Below are positions 38,179-47,715 of a stretch of 64,000 nucleotides of DNA, piece after piece. The notes under the pieces were generated by a model. The model had not been told where the DNA came from, ran no database searches, and saw nothing but the letters and a program-made list of their open reading frames with translations. The stretch is from Actinoplanes lutulentus (GTDB taxonomy: Bacteria; Actinomycetota; Actinomycetes; Mycobacteriales; Micromonosporaceae): the NCBI RefSeq assembly GCF_003259845.1, contig NZ_QLMJ01000006.1:62001-126000 (forward strand). The letters are read 5' to 3'. Position numbers and translations under genes: made by a program. Numbering within the stretch: position 1 is the first letter of the stretch; each line of letters opens with the position of its first letter.

Positions 38179-39165
38179 ATGACCGCCGTACTCGAGATAT
38201 CAGGGCTGCGGAAGACCTATCGCGGCCGTAAAGGTGTCCGGAATGCGCTGGACGGCTTCGACATGGTTGTGGAAGCCGGCCAGGTGCATGGATTCCTCGG
38301 GCCCAATGGTTCCGGCAAGACCACGACGTTGCGTACGCTCCTCGGCCTGATCAAGCCCAATGACGGCCGGATGGCGATCCTCGGGCGTGAGGTGCCGAGG
38401 CATCTGCCGGAGGTGGCCCGCGAGGTCGGCGCCATTGTGGAGAGCCCGCAGTTCTTCGGGAACTTCACCGCCGAGACCACGCTGTCGCTGCTCGCCGACG
38501 CCGGGGGTGTGAACCGCAACCGGGTCGTGTCGGTGCTGGACCTGGTGGGTCTGCGGGACCGGGCGAAGGAGCGGGTCAAGACGTACTCGCTCGGTATGAA
38601 GCAGCGCCTTGCGGTCGCTTCCGCGCTGCTCAAGGAGCCGAAGCTGCTCATCCTGGACGAGCCGGCGAACGGCCTGGACCCGGGTGGCATCCGGGAGATG
38701 CGCACGCTGATGCGGGACCTGTCGGATTCCGGGATGACGGTGCTGCTCTCCAGCCACATCCTCGGTGAGATCCAGCTGATCTGTGACTCGGTCACGATCA
38801 TCTCGGCCGGCAAGCGTGTCACGTCGGGTTCGGTCTCCGAGGTGCTGGCGCAGCACACGAGCGGCGCCGTCAAGGTGCGCCTCGAACCGGGTGTCGACCT
38901 GATGGGCGCGGCCCAGCTGCTGCGCGCGGCCGGTGCCCAGGTCGCCCTGGAGAAGGACTACTTCACCGTCGGCAACGCGAGCAACCCGGCGCAGATCACC
39001 AAACTGCTTGCTGACCAGCAGATCTACGTGAGCGAGCTGACCCCGGTCTCGGCCGACCTGGAGGACGTCTTCCTGGAGCTCACCGGCACCGCGCCGGTGG
39101 AGGGCCAGAACCGGCAGGTCGACCAGAGCGCGATGACCGCGGGCAAGGGTGGGTGGGGTCAGTGA
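38179..39165 (+). CDS. ABC-2-type exporter ATPase
   Basis: 328 residues from ATG at 38179. Walker A LGPNGSGKTTT (about 42), signature YSLGMKQRLAVA, Walker B LLILDEPANGLDPGG and switch His in LLSSHILGEI; the C-terminal part resembles DrrA-like domains. It pairs with the permease below through a GTGA overlap. Substrate unknown: lantibiotic-immunity, bacitracin or drug exporters share this architecture. Confidence 0.9.
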   Translation: MTAVLEISGLRKTYRGRKGVRNALDGFDMVVEAGQVHGFLGPNGSGKTTTLRTLLGLIKPNDGRMAILGREVPRHLPEVAREVGAIVESPQFFGNFTAETTLSLLADAGGVNRNRVVSVLDLVGLRDRAKERVKTYSLGMKQRLAVASALLKEPKLLILDEPANGLDPGGIREMRTLMRDLSDSGMTVLLSSHILGEIQLICDSVTIISAGKRVTSGSVSEVLAQHTSGAVKVRLEPGVDLMGAAQLLRAAGAQVALEKDYFTVGNASNPAQITKLLADQQIYVSELTPVSADLEDVFLELTGTAPVEGQNRQVDQSAMTAGKGGWGQ

Positions 39166-40160
39166 GCCTGGCACGCGCGGAGTCACGGCGCCTGTTCAAA
39201 CGGCGCTTCACCAAACTGATCGTCATCGGCGCGCTGCTGGTGCTGGCCGCGACCGTGGCGGGCACCTGGTTCAGCAACGAGAAGGTGGGCGCGACCCAGG
39301 TCGCCAGCGCCAAGGCCCAGGCGGACCGGGACTACCAGGAGGCGGTCCGGCAGTCCGAGCAGGAGATGGCGAAATGCCAGGCCGCGCCGCCCACGACGGA
39401 CGGCGTGCCCTGTTCCGAGCAGGTCTGGGTGCCGACCCCGGATCAGTACGACTACACCTGGTACATGCCGGCGACGTTCGACCTGCGCAGCGAGTTCCCG
39501 AACATGATCTCGGTGCTGGCCGTGGTGCTGGCCGGCGCGGCGTTCCTGATCGGAGCGTCCTTCGTGGGCTCCGAGTGGAGCAGCGGCGGAATGATGAACC
39601 TGCTGCTCTGGCGCCCGCAGCGGGTACGCGTCCTGTCCACCAAGCTGACCGTCTTCCTGTCCTGGCTGACCGGCCTGACGCTTCTGCTCCTTGCGGCCTG
39701 GGCCGGGATCTTCCAGCTGGTCGCCGAGGTACGCGGCTCGACCGAGAAGATGACCGCGGGCGTCTGGCAGTCGTTCGGGCTGACCGGGCTGCGCGCGCTC
39801 GCGCTGGTCCTGGTGGCGGGTGCTCTCGGGTTCGCGCTGGCCTCGCTGGGACGGCACACCGGGATGGCGCTGGGCGCGCTGGTGGGGCTCGGCGCGCTGC
39901 AGATCGGCGTCTACGTGATGGCCAATCTGGCCGAGTTCAAGTTCACCGAGGCCTGGGTTCTGCCGGTGTGGGGCTATGCCTGGCTGGACAAAGAGTTGGT
40001 TCTTGAGGACTTCCGGTCCTGTGATTACTCGGCGACCGCCGGGTGCGAACTGGATAAATTCACCATGACGTGGCAAACCGCCGGCATCGGCATGGCGATT
40101 GTCGTGGCTCTCGTCGTGGGGGCCGCAATGTGGACAATGCGTAAGCGCGACATCACCTGA
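39162..40160 (+). CDS. ABC-2-type exporter permease
   Basis: 332 residues, GTG at 39162 overlapping the ATPase stop (GTGA). One N-terminal helix (about 15-35), a long extracytoplasmic loop with a cysteine pair (MAKCQAAPP and VPCSEQ, about 65-95), then five helices (about 115-325). The final short tail KRDIT ends in the basic motif also found at the end of the second permease in this window (RKDITS). Substrate unknown. Confidence 0.85.
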   Translation: MSLARAESRRLFKRRFTKLIVIGALLVLAATVAGTWFSNEKVGATQVASAKAQADRDYQEAVRQSEQEMAKCQAAPPTTDGVPCSEQVWVPTPDQYDYTWYMPATFDLRSEFPNMISVLAVVLAGAAFLIGASFVGSEWSSGGMMNLLLWRPQRVRVLSTKLTVFLSWLTGLTLLLLAAWAGIFQLVAEVRGSTEKMTAGVWQSFGLTGLRALALVLVAGALGFALASLGRHTGMALGALVGLGALQIGVYVMANLAEFKFTEAWVLPVWGYAWLDKELVLEDFRSCDYSATAGCELDKFTMTWQTAGIGMAIVVALVVGAAMWTMRKRDIT

Positions 40161-40172
40161 TGTAACGTACGC

Positions 40173-40207
40173 GGGGATCGCCGGCTGCGTTTATGCTGGT
40201 GATCCCC
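40173..40207 (+). terminator. Hairpin between the ABC permease and DUF3263 genes
   Basis: GGGGATCGCCGGC and GCTGGTGATCCCC pair at 11 of 13 positions around a 9-base loop, with an outer GTACG/CGTAC pairing that extends the structure. It is a likely terminator for the ABC operon or a leader structure for the next gene. Confidence 0.55.
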
Positions 40208-40244
40208 TTCGTACATCTGTGCTTGCCGATGCTCTGGGAGTGCC

Positions 40245-40589
40245 ATGCAACCCGCCGCCGAACCGACCGGAGACCAGCCGGTCGAGGAGCAGCAGCACAT
40301 CCCTGCCCCGCGCGAGAGCCCGGAGCCCGCGGCAACCGAACCGGTGACGCCGGAAACACCCAAGCTCACCGAGCGCGAGCAGCAGATCATCGCGTTCGAG
40401 ACGAAGTGGTGGAAGCACGCCGGCGCCAAGGAACAGGCGATCCGGGACACCTTCGACCTCTCCTCGACCCGCTATTACCAGCTGCTCAACGGCCTGCTCG
40501 ACAACCCGGCCGCGCTGGAGCACGACCCCGTGCTGATCGGCCGCCTGCGACGGCTGCGATCAGCACGGGCACGCACCCGCCGCCGATAA
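40245..40589 (+). CDS. DUF3263 protein
   Basis: 114 residues. A Pro/Glu-rich N-terminal tail (about 1-40) precedes the DUF3263 domain (about 42-105): LTEREQQIIAFETKWWKHAGAKEQAI, then FDLSSTRYYQLLNGLLDNP. The helical, helix-turn-helix-like domain and Arg-rich end (RRLRSARARTRRR) suggest DNA binding. It is an actinobacteria-specific family without a firmly assigned role. Convergent with the Cdc48-like gene, 9 bases apart. Confidence 0.85.
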   Translation: MQPAAEPTGDQPVEEQQHIPAPRESPEPAATEPVTPETPKLTEREQQIIAFETKWWKHAGAKEQAIRDTFDLSSTRYYQLLNGLLDNPAALEHDPVLIGRLRRLRSARARTRRR

Positions 40590-40598
40590 GCACAAAGC

Positions 40599-42818
40599 TC
40601 AGGGCTGGTGCGTCTCCGCATAAGCCGAGAGCCAGGCCACCTGAGCCGGGTCGAGCGACGCCCGCACCCGCTTGCGCGCGGCCGCCACGTTCGCCGCGGT
40701 GACCGTCGAGGCCTCCAGCGAGTCCCGCATCGCGGCCAGCGCCGACTCCCGGATCAGCGCCGCGCAGTCGGCCGCCGAGAAACCCTCCAGGTCGGCGCCG
40801 AGCGCGTCCAGGTCCACGGCGGGATCCAGCGGAACCGCCTTTGACGACGCCCGCAGGATCGCGGCACGTGCCTCACCGTCCGGCGGCGGCACGTAGACGA
40901 GCCGTTCCAACCGGCCGGGTCGTAGCAGCGCCGGGTCGATCAGGTCCGGCCGGTTCGTCGCGCCGATCACCACGACGTTGCGCAGGTCCTCGACACCGTC
41001 CAGTTCGGTGAGCAGCGCGGCCACCACCCGGTCCGCGGTGCCGCCGTCGGTGGACTGCCCGCGGGTCGGCGCGAGCGCGTCCACCTCGTCGAGGAAGACC
41101 AGGGTCGGCGCGGCCTCGCGAGCCCGGCGGAACAACTCCCGCACGGCCCGCTCGCTGTCACCGACCCACTTGCTGAGCAGCTCGGCGCCCTTCACCGAGA
41201 GCACGTTCGCCTTGCCGGTCCCGGCGATCGCCTTCACCAGGTACGTCTTGCCGCAGCCCGGCGGACCGTACAGAAGGACACCTCGCGGTGGTGAGACGCC
41301 GAGCCGGGCGAACGTGTCCGGGTAGGTGAGCGGCCACAGCACCGACTCGGTGAGCACCTGTTTCACCTCGACCATGTCGCCGACGTCGTCAAGCGTCACC
41401 TCGGCCACCTCAAGCGTGGAGTCGGCCATCGACGTCGGCCTGACCACGTCGAGTGCCGCCTCGAAGTCAGCCATGGTCACGCTGGGTGCGTCAGTTTCAG
41501 CCGCGTCGCCGGCAACTCCGTTGCCGACATGCCGCAACGCCGCGCGTACCCCGGCCTCGCGCGCAAGCGCGCCCAGGTCCGCGGCCACAAACCCTGGGGT
41601 ACGCCCAGCGACGTCGTCCAGGCGCACGTCCTCGGCCAGTGGCATCCCGCGAGTGAGCGCGCCCAGCTGCTCGCGGCGCATCGCGGCGTCCGGCAGCGGG
41701 ACGGTCAGCTGGACCGCGAGCAGGTCGGGCGCCCGCAGTGCCGGGTCCACCGACTCCGGCCGGCTGGTCGTGCAGACCACGGCCACCCCGTCGGCCACCG
41801 TCTCGGCGAGGACCTGGCGGAAGACCGTGGAGATCGGCCCGGGCTCGTCGCGGGGCGCCAGCGCCTCCACGTCCGAGACGAGCAGGACGGATGGCTTGCC
41901 GGACCGGACCTCCTTGCTCAGCTCACGCAGCCGGGCCGCCGCCGCGTTGTTGGTGAGCGCGGCCAGCTCCGGTGCCCAGATCGGCCGGACTGTCGCGCCG
42001 ACAGCCGCGCCGACCGCCTGGACCAGCGCGGACTTGCCGGAGCCGGACGGGCCGGAGATCAACACGCCGAGTGTCACCTTGGTGCCCAGCCGGGCCAGCA
42101 CCTCGCCGTGGTTGAAGCCCAGGTCGAGCAGCTCCTCCAGCTCCTTGGCCTGGGCGCGCAGGCCGGGCAGGTCGTCGAGGCTGGGCGGGGGCATCTCCGG
42201 GTCGGCGACGACGGCGGTGACCGCGGCGGGTGATGGCCCGGACGTGACCTGGCCGTCCTGCCAGGCGACCACGGTGTCCATGGTGACCAGGGCGGCGTCC
42301 GGCCCGGCCAGCTCGGTGACGGTCAACAGGGTGCTCGTCCACGCGTACCCCACCCGGTTGGCGAGGCTGCGCCGCGCCGCCTCGACCAAGCCGCGATGAG
42401 CGGCGCCGGGCAGCACGTCCTGTGGCAGCAGCGAGACATCGTCGCCGGTGCTGACCACCTTGCCGAGCAGGGCGAGGCGCAGCATCTCCGGTGAGACCAC
42501 CGCGACGATCTCGGGCGGGCCGGTGAGCGTCACCCGGCGCGCCTCGACCACCGGAGCGGGCTCGACCGTGACCTGGCCGCCGTCGCGGACACCCAGGTTG
42601 CCGAGGATCAGATCGTCCGCGTAGATCAGTGCCCGGCTCGCCGTCGTCTCGGCCCTCGCCACGATGCCGGCCGTGGTGCGGGCGCCGGTGAGGCGTACCG
42701 GATCGCCGGGGCGCAGCGCGAGCGCGGCCATCACCTCGGGGTGAAGGCGGACGATGCCTCGGCGTGCGTCCAGGGCTGCCGGCCGTAATGTCACGGTCAG
42801 CGTGAGATCATCAGCCAC
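40599..42818 (-). CDS. cpa: Cdc48-like AAA+ ATPase of actinobacteria (Cpa)
   Basis: 739 residues. The N-terminal double-psi beta-barrel-like region (about 1-190, with LHPEVMAALALRPGDPVRL) is followed by two AAA+ modules. D1 has Walker A ISGPSGSGKSA (about 255). D2 has YGPPGCGKTYLVK (about 515), Walker B LVFLDEVDAL, sensor-1 GATNRPDLIDPALLRPGRL and the Arg finger in RPGR. D1 lacks a canonical Asp-Glu Walker B (VLLVSDVEAL), so D2 is the probable main motor. Actinobacterial Cdc48-like proteins (Cpa) are known to associate with the 20S proteasome; whether this one does is inference. Confidence 0.88.
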   Translation of the reverse strand: MADDLTLTVTLRPAALDARRGIVRLHPEVMAALALRPGDPVRLTGARTTAGIVARAETTASRALIYADDLILGNLGVRDGGQVTVEPAPVVEARRVTLTGPPEIVAVVSPEMLRLALLGKVVSTGDDVSLLPQDVLPGAAHRGLVEAARRSLANRVGYAWTSTLLTVTELAGPDAALVTMDTVVAWQDGQVTSGPSPAAVTAVVADPEMPPPSLDDLPGLRAQAKELEELLDLGFNHGEVLARLGTKVTLGVLISGPSGSGKSALVQAVGAAVGATVRPIWAPELAALTNNAAAARLRELSKEVRSGKPSVLLVSDVEALAPRDEPGPISTVFRQVLAETVADGVAVVCTTSRPESVDPALRAPDLLAVQLTVPLPDAAMRREQLGALTRGMPLAEDVRLDDVAGRTPGFVAADLGALAREAGVRAALRHVGNGVAGDAAETDAPSVTMADFEAALDVVRPTSMADSTLEVAEVTLDDVGDMVEVKQVLTESVLWPLTYPDTFARLGVSPPRGVLLYGPPGCGKTYLVKAIAGTGKANVLSVKGAELLSKWVGDSERAVRELFRRAREAAPTLVFLDEVDALAPTRGQSTDGGTADRVVAALLTELDGVEDLRNVVVIGATNRPDLIDPALLRPGRLERLVYVPPPDGEARAAILRASSKAVPLDPAVDLDALGADLEGFSAADCAALIRESALAAMRDSLEASTVTAANVAAARKRVRASLDPAQVAWLSAYAETHQP

Positions 42819-42893
42819 TGCGGATGCCTCCGATTGATCGTTTGGGGCTCTAGGACGTCCACGCTATCCGTCGCAGGCTCGGGAGGTCGTCTG

Positions 42894-43511
42894 GTGAGGT
42901 TCGTACTGATCGCCGCGTTCGTCGTGGCGACCCTTGCCGGGTGCACCGACAGCGGCGACAACGAGGCCGGACCGGTCGTCTCGCCGACTCCGGCGCCGAG
43001 CGGGCCGGTGGACATGCCGCCGGCGGACGCCGGATCGCCGAAACCGCTGCGCAGCGAGCCGGGCGGGCACTCCGCGAGCGCCGAGACCCCGCTGATGCTC
43101 AACGCGAACGGGTACGGGCCGTACCGAGTGGGTCAGAGCCAGCAGGAGCTGGTCGACGCGAAGATGGCCCGGGCCATGAAGGTGGACGAGACCGGCTGCG
43201 TGATCGGCTGGGGCTCGAAGCTGATGAACTCGCCGCGGCTCCGGTTCGTCGACGGCAAACTGGCCCAGATCGAGCTGAGCACGCTGGGCGCGGTCACCGA
43301 CACCGGACTGATGATCGGCGCGCAGCTCCCCGAGGCGCAGGAGAAGTACCCGGACGGCAAAGTGATCTACGGTCCGGCCGGTGCCGGCTGGGAAACCGTC
43401 GACGGCGAGAACACCCTGCTCGTGAAGATCACCGGCGACGACGTGACCACGATCATCGGCGGCCTCGCCACCAGTGTGGAACGCCGTTACAAAGCCGGAA
43501 TGGGCTGCTAA
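42894..43511 (+). CDS. Putative lipoprotein
   Basis: 205 residues from GTG at 42894 (GGGAGG upstream). MRFVLIAAFVVATLAGC is a typical lipoprotein signal with lipobox LAGC. A Pro/Ser-rich linker (about 30-70) leads to a globular domain (about 75-205): LMLNANGYGPYRVGQSQQEL, then CVIGWGSKL and VEDIGL-less beta-rich remainder ending ERRYKAGMGC, resembling small secreted domains that recur in actinobacteria. No family name can be given. Divergent from the Cdc48-like gene by 75 bp. Confidence 0.7.
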   Translation: MRFVLIAAFVVATLAGCTDSGDNEAGPVVSPTPAPSGPVDMPPADAGSPKPLRSEPGGHSASAETPLMLNANGYGPYRVGQSQQELVDAKMARAMKVDETGCVIGWGSKLMNSPRLRFVDGKLAQIELSTLGAVTDTGLMIGAQLPEAQEKYPDGKVIYGPAGAGWETVDGENTLLVKITGDDVTTIIGGLATSVERRYKAGMGC

Positions 43512-43557
43512 CCAGTTCACAGGCGTTGCTCAGGCGGTTCCGGCTAGCGTGTGCGCC

Positions 43558-46362
43558 ATGTCTGCCCTGTCCGCCGGGTTGCGCAAGCTACCCCGGCTCA
43601 CCCGGCGCCGGGCGATCACCGCTTCGGTCGTTGTCGTGCTGCTCGCCGCCGCGGCCGTCTGGACCGTTCGATCCGACCGCAGCGACTGGACCTCCGAAGA
43701 TCTGCGGCTGACCGTCAGCTCCGGCCCGGCCGGCAACGAGCCGGTCGACCTGGACGCCCGCTTCTATCTGCCGGCGGACCGGTCCGGCAAGGTTCCGGCG
43801 GTGCTGCTCGCGCACGGTTTCGGCGGCACCAAGAACTCGGTCAGCTCGGACGCGGAAAGCCTTGCCTCCCGTGGTTACGCGGTGCTGACCTGGACCGCCC
43901 GCGGTTTCGGCCGCAGCGGCGGCGAGATCCACCTGGACAGCCCGGACTACGAGGTCAAGGACGCTCAGGGGCTGCTCGACTGGCTCGCCACCCGGCCCGA
44001 GGTGAGCACCGACGCGGCCGGCGACCCGAAGGTCGGCGTGGTCGGCGGCTCGTACGGCGGCGCGCTCGCACTGCTGCTCGCCGGCCAGGACCAGCGGGTC
44101 GACGCGATCGTCCCGTCGATCACCTGGAACGACCTGAACAAGTCCTTCCTGCCGCAGTCGGCCGGCACCGACGCGACAGGGGTCTTCAAGAAGTCCTGGG
44201 CCGGCCTCTTCTTCGGCAACGGCGCGGCCGGCGCGGAGAGCGCGGTGAGTGCCCAGCTGGGCGGCGGATCCGAGACCGCCGAGGGCGGCGTGGGTGGTGG
44301 TGCGGCCGCGCTGGATCCCGCCTGCGGGCGGTTCTCCGCCGAGGTCTGTGCCGCGTACCTGCAGATGGCCACGACCGGCATCCCGAACGCTGCGACCACC
44401 GAGCTGCTGCGCAAGTCCAGCCCGGCCACCGTGCTCGACAAGATCAAGGCGCCGACGCTGCTGGTGCAGGGCGCGGTCGACACGCTCTTCCCGCTCTCCG
44501 AGGCGGACGCGAACGCCAAGGGCATCGCCGCGACCGGCACGCCGGTCCGGGTCGCCTGGTTCACCGGTGGACACGACGGCGGTGAGGGGCCGACCTCCGA
44601 CTCGGATCGCGTCAAGTACCTCACGGTGCAGTGGCTCGATCATTACCTCAAGGGCGAAGGAGAGGTGCCCGGCGACGACTTCACGTGGTCGCGGGTGGCC
44701 GGTTTCAGTGCCCTCGATCGAGGGCTGGTGACTAATGGGTACTCCGCTCAGGCGTACCCGGGCATGGGCGGAACCGGTCGCACCCAGATCTCGCTCACGG
44801 GATCGGCGCAGCCGATCGCCAATCCGCCGAACGGCAATCCCGGCGCGCTGAGCTCGCTGCCCGGTCTCGGCGGGCGGCTCAGTTCGGTGCTGAGCGGTGG
44901 CGTCGCGATGGACATTCCCGGTCAGGTGGCGACCTTCACCTCGGAGCCGCTGACCGCCGGGGTGGATGTCGGTGGCTCGCCGACGCTCCAGCTGAAGGCG
45001 GCGTCGCCGACCGGCGAGGCCACGCTCTTCGTGAAGCTTTACGACGTCGACCAGAACGGCGCGTCCACGCTCAGCGCCGGTCTCGTCGCCCCGGTCCGGC
45101 TCACCGGCCTGCCCGCCGACATCGCCACCGCGGCGCCGATCACCGTCACGCTGCCGGCGATCGTGCGGCGGATCGAGGCCGGTCACACCGTGCGGATCGC
45201 CGTCGCCACCTCCGACCAGGCGTTCCTCACGCCGGCCCAGCCGGCGACCTACACCGTCGCGGTGGAGCCTTCGCTCACGCTTCCCACCCTGGTGGGCACG
45301 CCGATCGCGGATCCGGGCACGCTCTGGTGGTACGCCCTCGCGGGCGTGATCGCGGCGATCCTTCTGGGCCTGACGGTGGTCATTCTGGTGATTCGCCGCC
45401 GGCATCGGCGTCGCGAGACCTCGGTGATTGATGGGTACGCGGAAACGCCCCTCGTGGTCGACGGACTGCGCAAGGCGTACGGCGACGGGTTCGTGGCCGT
45501 GCAGGAGATCGGCTTCAAAGTCGAACGGGGGCAGGTCGTCGGCCTGCTCGGCCCGAACGGCGCCGGCAAGACGACCACTCTGCGGGTCCTGATGGGCCTG
45601 ACCACACCGACCGCCGGCGAGATCTACGTGTTCGGGCATCGGCTCGTGCCGGGCGCACCGATCCTGTCCCGGGTGGGAGCGCTCGTCGAGGGCCCCGGCT
45701 TCCTGCCGCACCTCACCGGGTACGAGAACCTTCGCGCCTACTGGCAGGCCACCGGCCGCCCGTGGGAGGACGCGCGGTTCGACGAGGCGCTGGAGATCGC
45801 CGGCCTCGGCGACTCGGTGCACCGCCGGACCAAGAACTACAGCCACGGCATGCGGCAGCGCCTCGCCATCGCGCAGGCCATGCTCGGTCTGCCCGAGCTG
45901 CTGGTGCTCGACGAACCGACGGACGGGCTCGACCCGCCGCAGATCGCCGAGATGCGCCGCGTCCTGCAGCGGTACGCCACCGACGGCCGGGCCGTGCTGG
46001 TCTCCAGCCACCTGCTCGCCGAGGTGGAACAGACCTGTACGCACGCCGTCGTGGTCAACAAGGGCCGGATCGTCGCGTCCGGCCTGGTCGACGACATCGT
46101 CGGCGACTCGCCGTCGGTGCAGCTGGACGTCTCCGACGTGCCGGCCGCGACCCGGGTCCTGGAAGAGCTGGGCGTGCGTTCGGTGACGCCGGAAGGCACG
46201 CACGGCCTGATCGTCGACATGAACGGAACGGCCCGGTCCGAGCTGGTCGCCTCGCTGGTCACGGCCGGCATCGGGGTGGACCGGCTGGTGCCCCGGCGTC
46301 GGCTCGAAGACGCGTTCCTGGCCCTGGTGGGCGACAACTCGCGGGGGAGTGGGGACCGATGA
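43558..46362 (+). CDS. S15/CocE-type hydrolase fused to an ABC ATPase
   Basis: 934 residues. Order: N-terminal membrane anchor (about 18-38), alpha/beta hydrolase of the X-Pro dipeptidyl-peptidase/CocE type (about 50-610) with nucleophile elbow GGSYGGA, acidic residue in GAVDTLFP and His in TGGHDGG, a second membrane helix (about 600-625, WWYALAGVIAAILLGLTVVILVI), then a cytoplasmic ABC ATPase (about 640-934) with Walker A LGPNGAGKTTT, signature YSHGMRQRLAIA and Walker B LLVLDEPTDGLDPPQ. The topology puts a hydrolase outside and an ATPase inside on one chain. The permease is coupled by an ATGA overlap. Substrate unknown. Confidence 0.9.
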   Translation: MSALSAGLRKLPRLTRRRAITASVVVVLLAAAAVWTVRSDRSDWTSEDLRLTVSSGPAGNEPVDLDARFYLPADRSGKVPAVLLAHGFGGTKNSVSSDAESLASRGYAVLTWTARGFGRSGGEIHLDSPDYEVKDAQGLLDWLATRPEVSTDAAGDPKVGVVGGSYGGALALLLAGQDQRVDAIVPSITWNDLNKSFLPQSAGTDATGVFKKSWAGLFFGNGAAGAESAVSAQLGGGSETAEGGVGGGAAALDPACGRFSAEVCAAYLQMATTGIPNAATTELLRKSSPATVLDKIKAPTLLVQGAVDTLFPLSEADANAKGIAATGTPVRVAWFTGGHDGGEGPTSDSDRVKYLTVQWLDHYLKGEGEVPGDDFTWSRVAGFSALDRGLVTNGYSAQAYPGMGGTGRTQISLTGSAQPIANPPNGNPGALSSLPGLGGRLSSVLSGGVAMDIPGQVATFTSEPLTAGVDVGGSPTLQLKAASPTGEATLFVKLYDVDQNGASTLSAGLVAPVRLTGLPADIATAAPITVTLPAIVRRIEAGHTVRIAVATSDQAFLTPAQPATYTVAVEPSLTLPTLVGTPIADPGTLWWYALAGVIAAILLGLTVVILVIRRRHRRRETSVIDGYAETPLVVDGLRKAYGDGFVAVQEIGFKVERGQVVGLLGPNGAGKTTTLRVLMGLTTPTAGEIYVFGHRLVPGAPILSRVGALVEGPGFLPHLTGYENLRAYWQATGRPWEDARFDEALEIAGLGDSVHRRTKNYSHGMRQRLAIAQAMLGLPELLVLDEPTDGLDPPQIAEMRRVLQRYATDGRAVLVSSHLLAEVEQTCTHAVVVNKGRIVASGLVDDIVGDSPSVQLDVSDVPAATRVLEELGVRSVTPEGTHGLIVDMNGTARSELVASLVTAGIGVDRLVPRRRLEDAFLALVGDNSRGSGDR

Positions 46363-47225
46363 GCGCATCTGCGGCAACCGGGTACCGGGCGTCTCGCACG
46401 CTGCCGATCTGGGCCGAGGTACGCCGGCAGGCCTCGCGTCGGCGTACCCAATTGGCTCTTGGTTTCATGGTTTTGTTGCCTTTGATCATCTTGATCGCGT
46501 TCGAGTTCGACACCGGCGGTCCGGGCGACGAGGACGCCGACGGCGGTGGCGCGTTCAGCAGCATCGCCGACCTGGGCACCTCCGGCGGGCTCAACTTCGC
46601 GCTCTTCTGCCTCGCCGTCTCGGCCGGGTTCCTGCTGGTCGTGGTGGTGGCGCTGTTCTTCGGCGACACGGTGGCCTCGGAGGCGAGCTGGGGCAGCCTG
46701 CGTTACCTGCTGGCGGTCCCGGTGCCACGCGCCCGGCTGCTCGGCGTGAAGCTGATCGTCGCGGCGGGGTACTCGGTACTGGCGTTCCTGACGTTGCTCG
46801 GGTCGGCGCTGCTGATGGGCACGCTGCGGTACGGCTGGGGGCCGCTGGGCAGCACCATCGCCTCGGAGATCCCGCCTGCTGAGGGGCTGCTGCGGCTGCT
46901 CGGGATCCTGGCCTACCTCTTGGTGACCATGCTCGTTGTGGCCGGCCTGGCGTTCCTCATGTCGGTGCTGACCGATGCCGCGCTGGGTGCCGTGGGCGGT
47001 GCGGTGATGCTGTGGATCCTCTCCAGCATCCTGGACCAGATCACCGCGCTCGGCGGCATCCGGGACTTCCTGCCGACGCATTACACGGATGCGTGGCGGG
47101 GGCTGCTCTCCACCCCGATCCAATCCGAGGACCTGGCGAAGGGCGCGATCTCGGCGATTGTGTATGCCACGGTTTTCTGGGGGGTCGCTTTCTACCGCTT
47201 CACCCGCAAGGACATCACTTCCTGA
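46359..47225 (+). CDS. ABC-2-type permease partner of the hydrolase-ABC fusion
   Basis: 288 residues, start overlapping the fusion gene stop by 4 bp. Six helices are visible (LALGFMVLLPLIILIAF; LFCLAVSAGFLLVVVVALFF; IVAAGYSVLAFLTLLGSALL; LAYLLVTMLVVAGLAFL; VGGAVMLWILSSI; AIVYATVFWGVAFY). The short tail RKDITS ends the protein. With the fusion it should form a complete exporter. Its stop borders the gene-free repeat region. Confidence 0.85.
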   Translation: MSASAATGYRASRTLPIWAEVRRQASRRRTQLALGFMVLLPLIILIAFEFDTGGPGDEDADGGGAFSSIADLGTSGGLNFALFCLAVSAGFLLVVVVALFFGDTVASEASWGSLRYLLAVPVPRARLLGVKLIVAAGYSVLAFLTLLGSALLMGTLRYGWGPLGSTIASEIPPAEGLLRLLGILAYLLVTMLVVAGLAFLMSVLTDAALGAVGGAVMLWILSSILDQITALGGIRDFLPTHYTDAWRGLLSTPIQSEDLAKGAISAIVYATVFWGVAFYRFTRKDITS

Positions 47226-47240
47226 CGCTTCGCGGGGGCC

Positions 47241-47543
47241 GGGCCGCGGCCCGGCCGGCCGGGCCGCGGCCCGGCCGGCCGGCTCGCTGGCGGCCGGCTC
47301 GCTGGCGGCCGGCTCGCTGGCGGCCGGCTCGCTGGCGGCCGGCTCGCTGGCGGCCGGCTCGCTGGCGGCCGGCTCGCTGGCGGTCGGCCGGCTTGCTGGA
47401 CGCTGGCTGGCCGCTGGACGCTGGCTGGCCGCTGGACGCTGGCCGCTGGCCGCTGGCCGCTGGCCGCTGGCCGCTGGCTGGCTGGCGGCTGGCTGGCTGG
47501 CTGGCCGATTGGCTGGCTGGCCGGTTGGCTGGCTGGCCGGTTG
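47241..47543. repeat. Low-complexity tandem repeat tract
   Basis: Two 20-bp units (47241-47280), seven 15-bp units GGCTCGCTGGCGGCC (47281-47385, the last one diverged), then degenerate GCTGGCCGCTGGACG/GGCTGGCTGG repeats to 47543. Starts 15 bp after the permease stop. Confidence 0.92.
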
Positions 47544-47599
47544 AGAGCTTGTTCGCCGGGCCGCCCCGGTGCGCGGGGCGTTTGCGGTGCCGCAGCCGC

Positions 47600-47653
47600 C
47601 CAGATCTTGAGCGATTTTCCACCGTCGGCGGTGCACGATCGCTCAAGATCTGG
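47600..47653. repeat. 54-nt palindrome with perfect 16-bp arms
   Basis: Arm CCAGATCTTGAGCGAT and its exact complement flank 22 bases that pair further (ACCG/CGGT) around a TCGG loop. It could be a strong bidirectional terminator for the permease or a repeat-family member. Confidence 0.8.
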
Positions 47654-47715
47654 AAGTCGCCCGCTCGTTCGCTCGTTCTGCGGCACGGCTGCCAGCGAGA
47701 GGCGTCCTGCCGCGA

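Noticed and set aside
38179..40160. Toxin-immunity exporter partnered with the CdiI-like gene
   Set aside because: Adjacency alone; the exporter has its own start region after the right direct repeat, and no toxin or precursor peptide gene was found.
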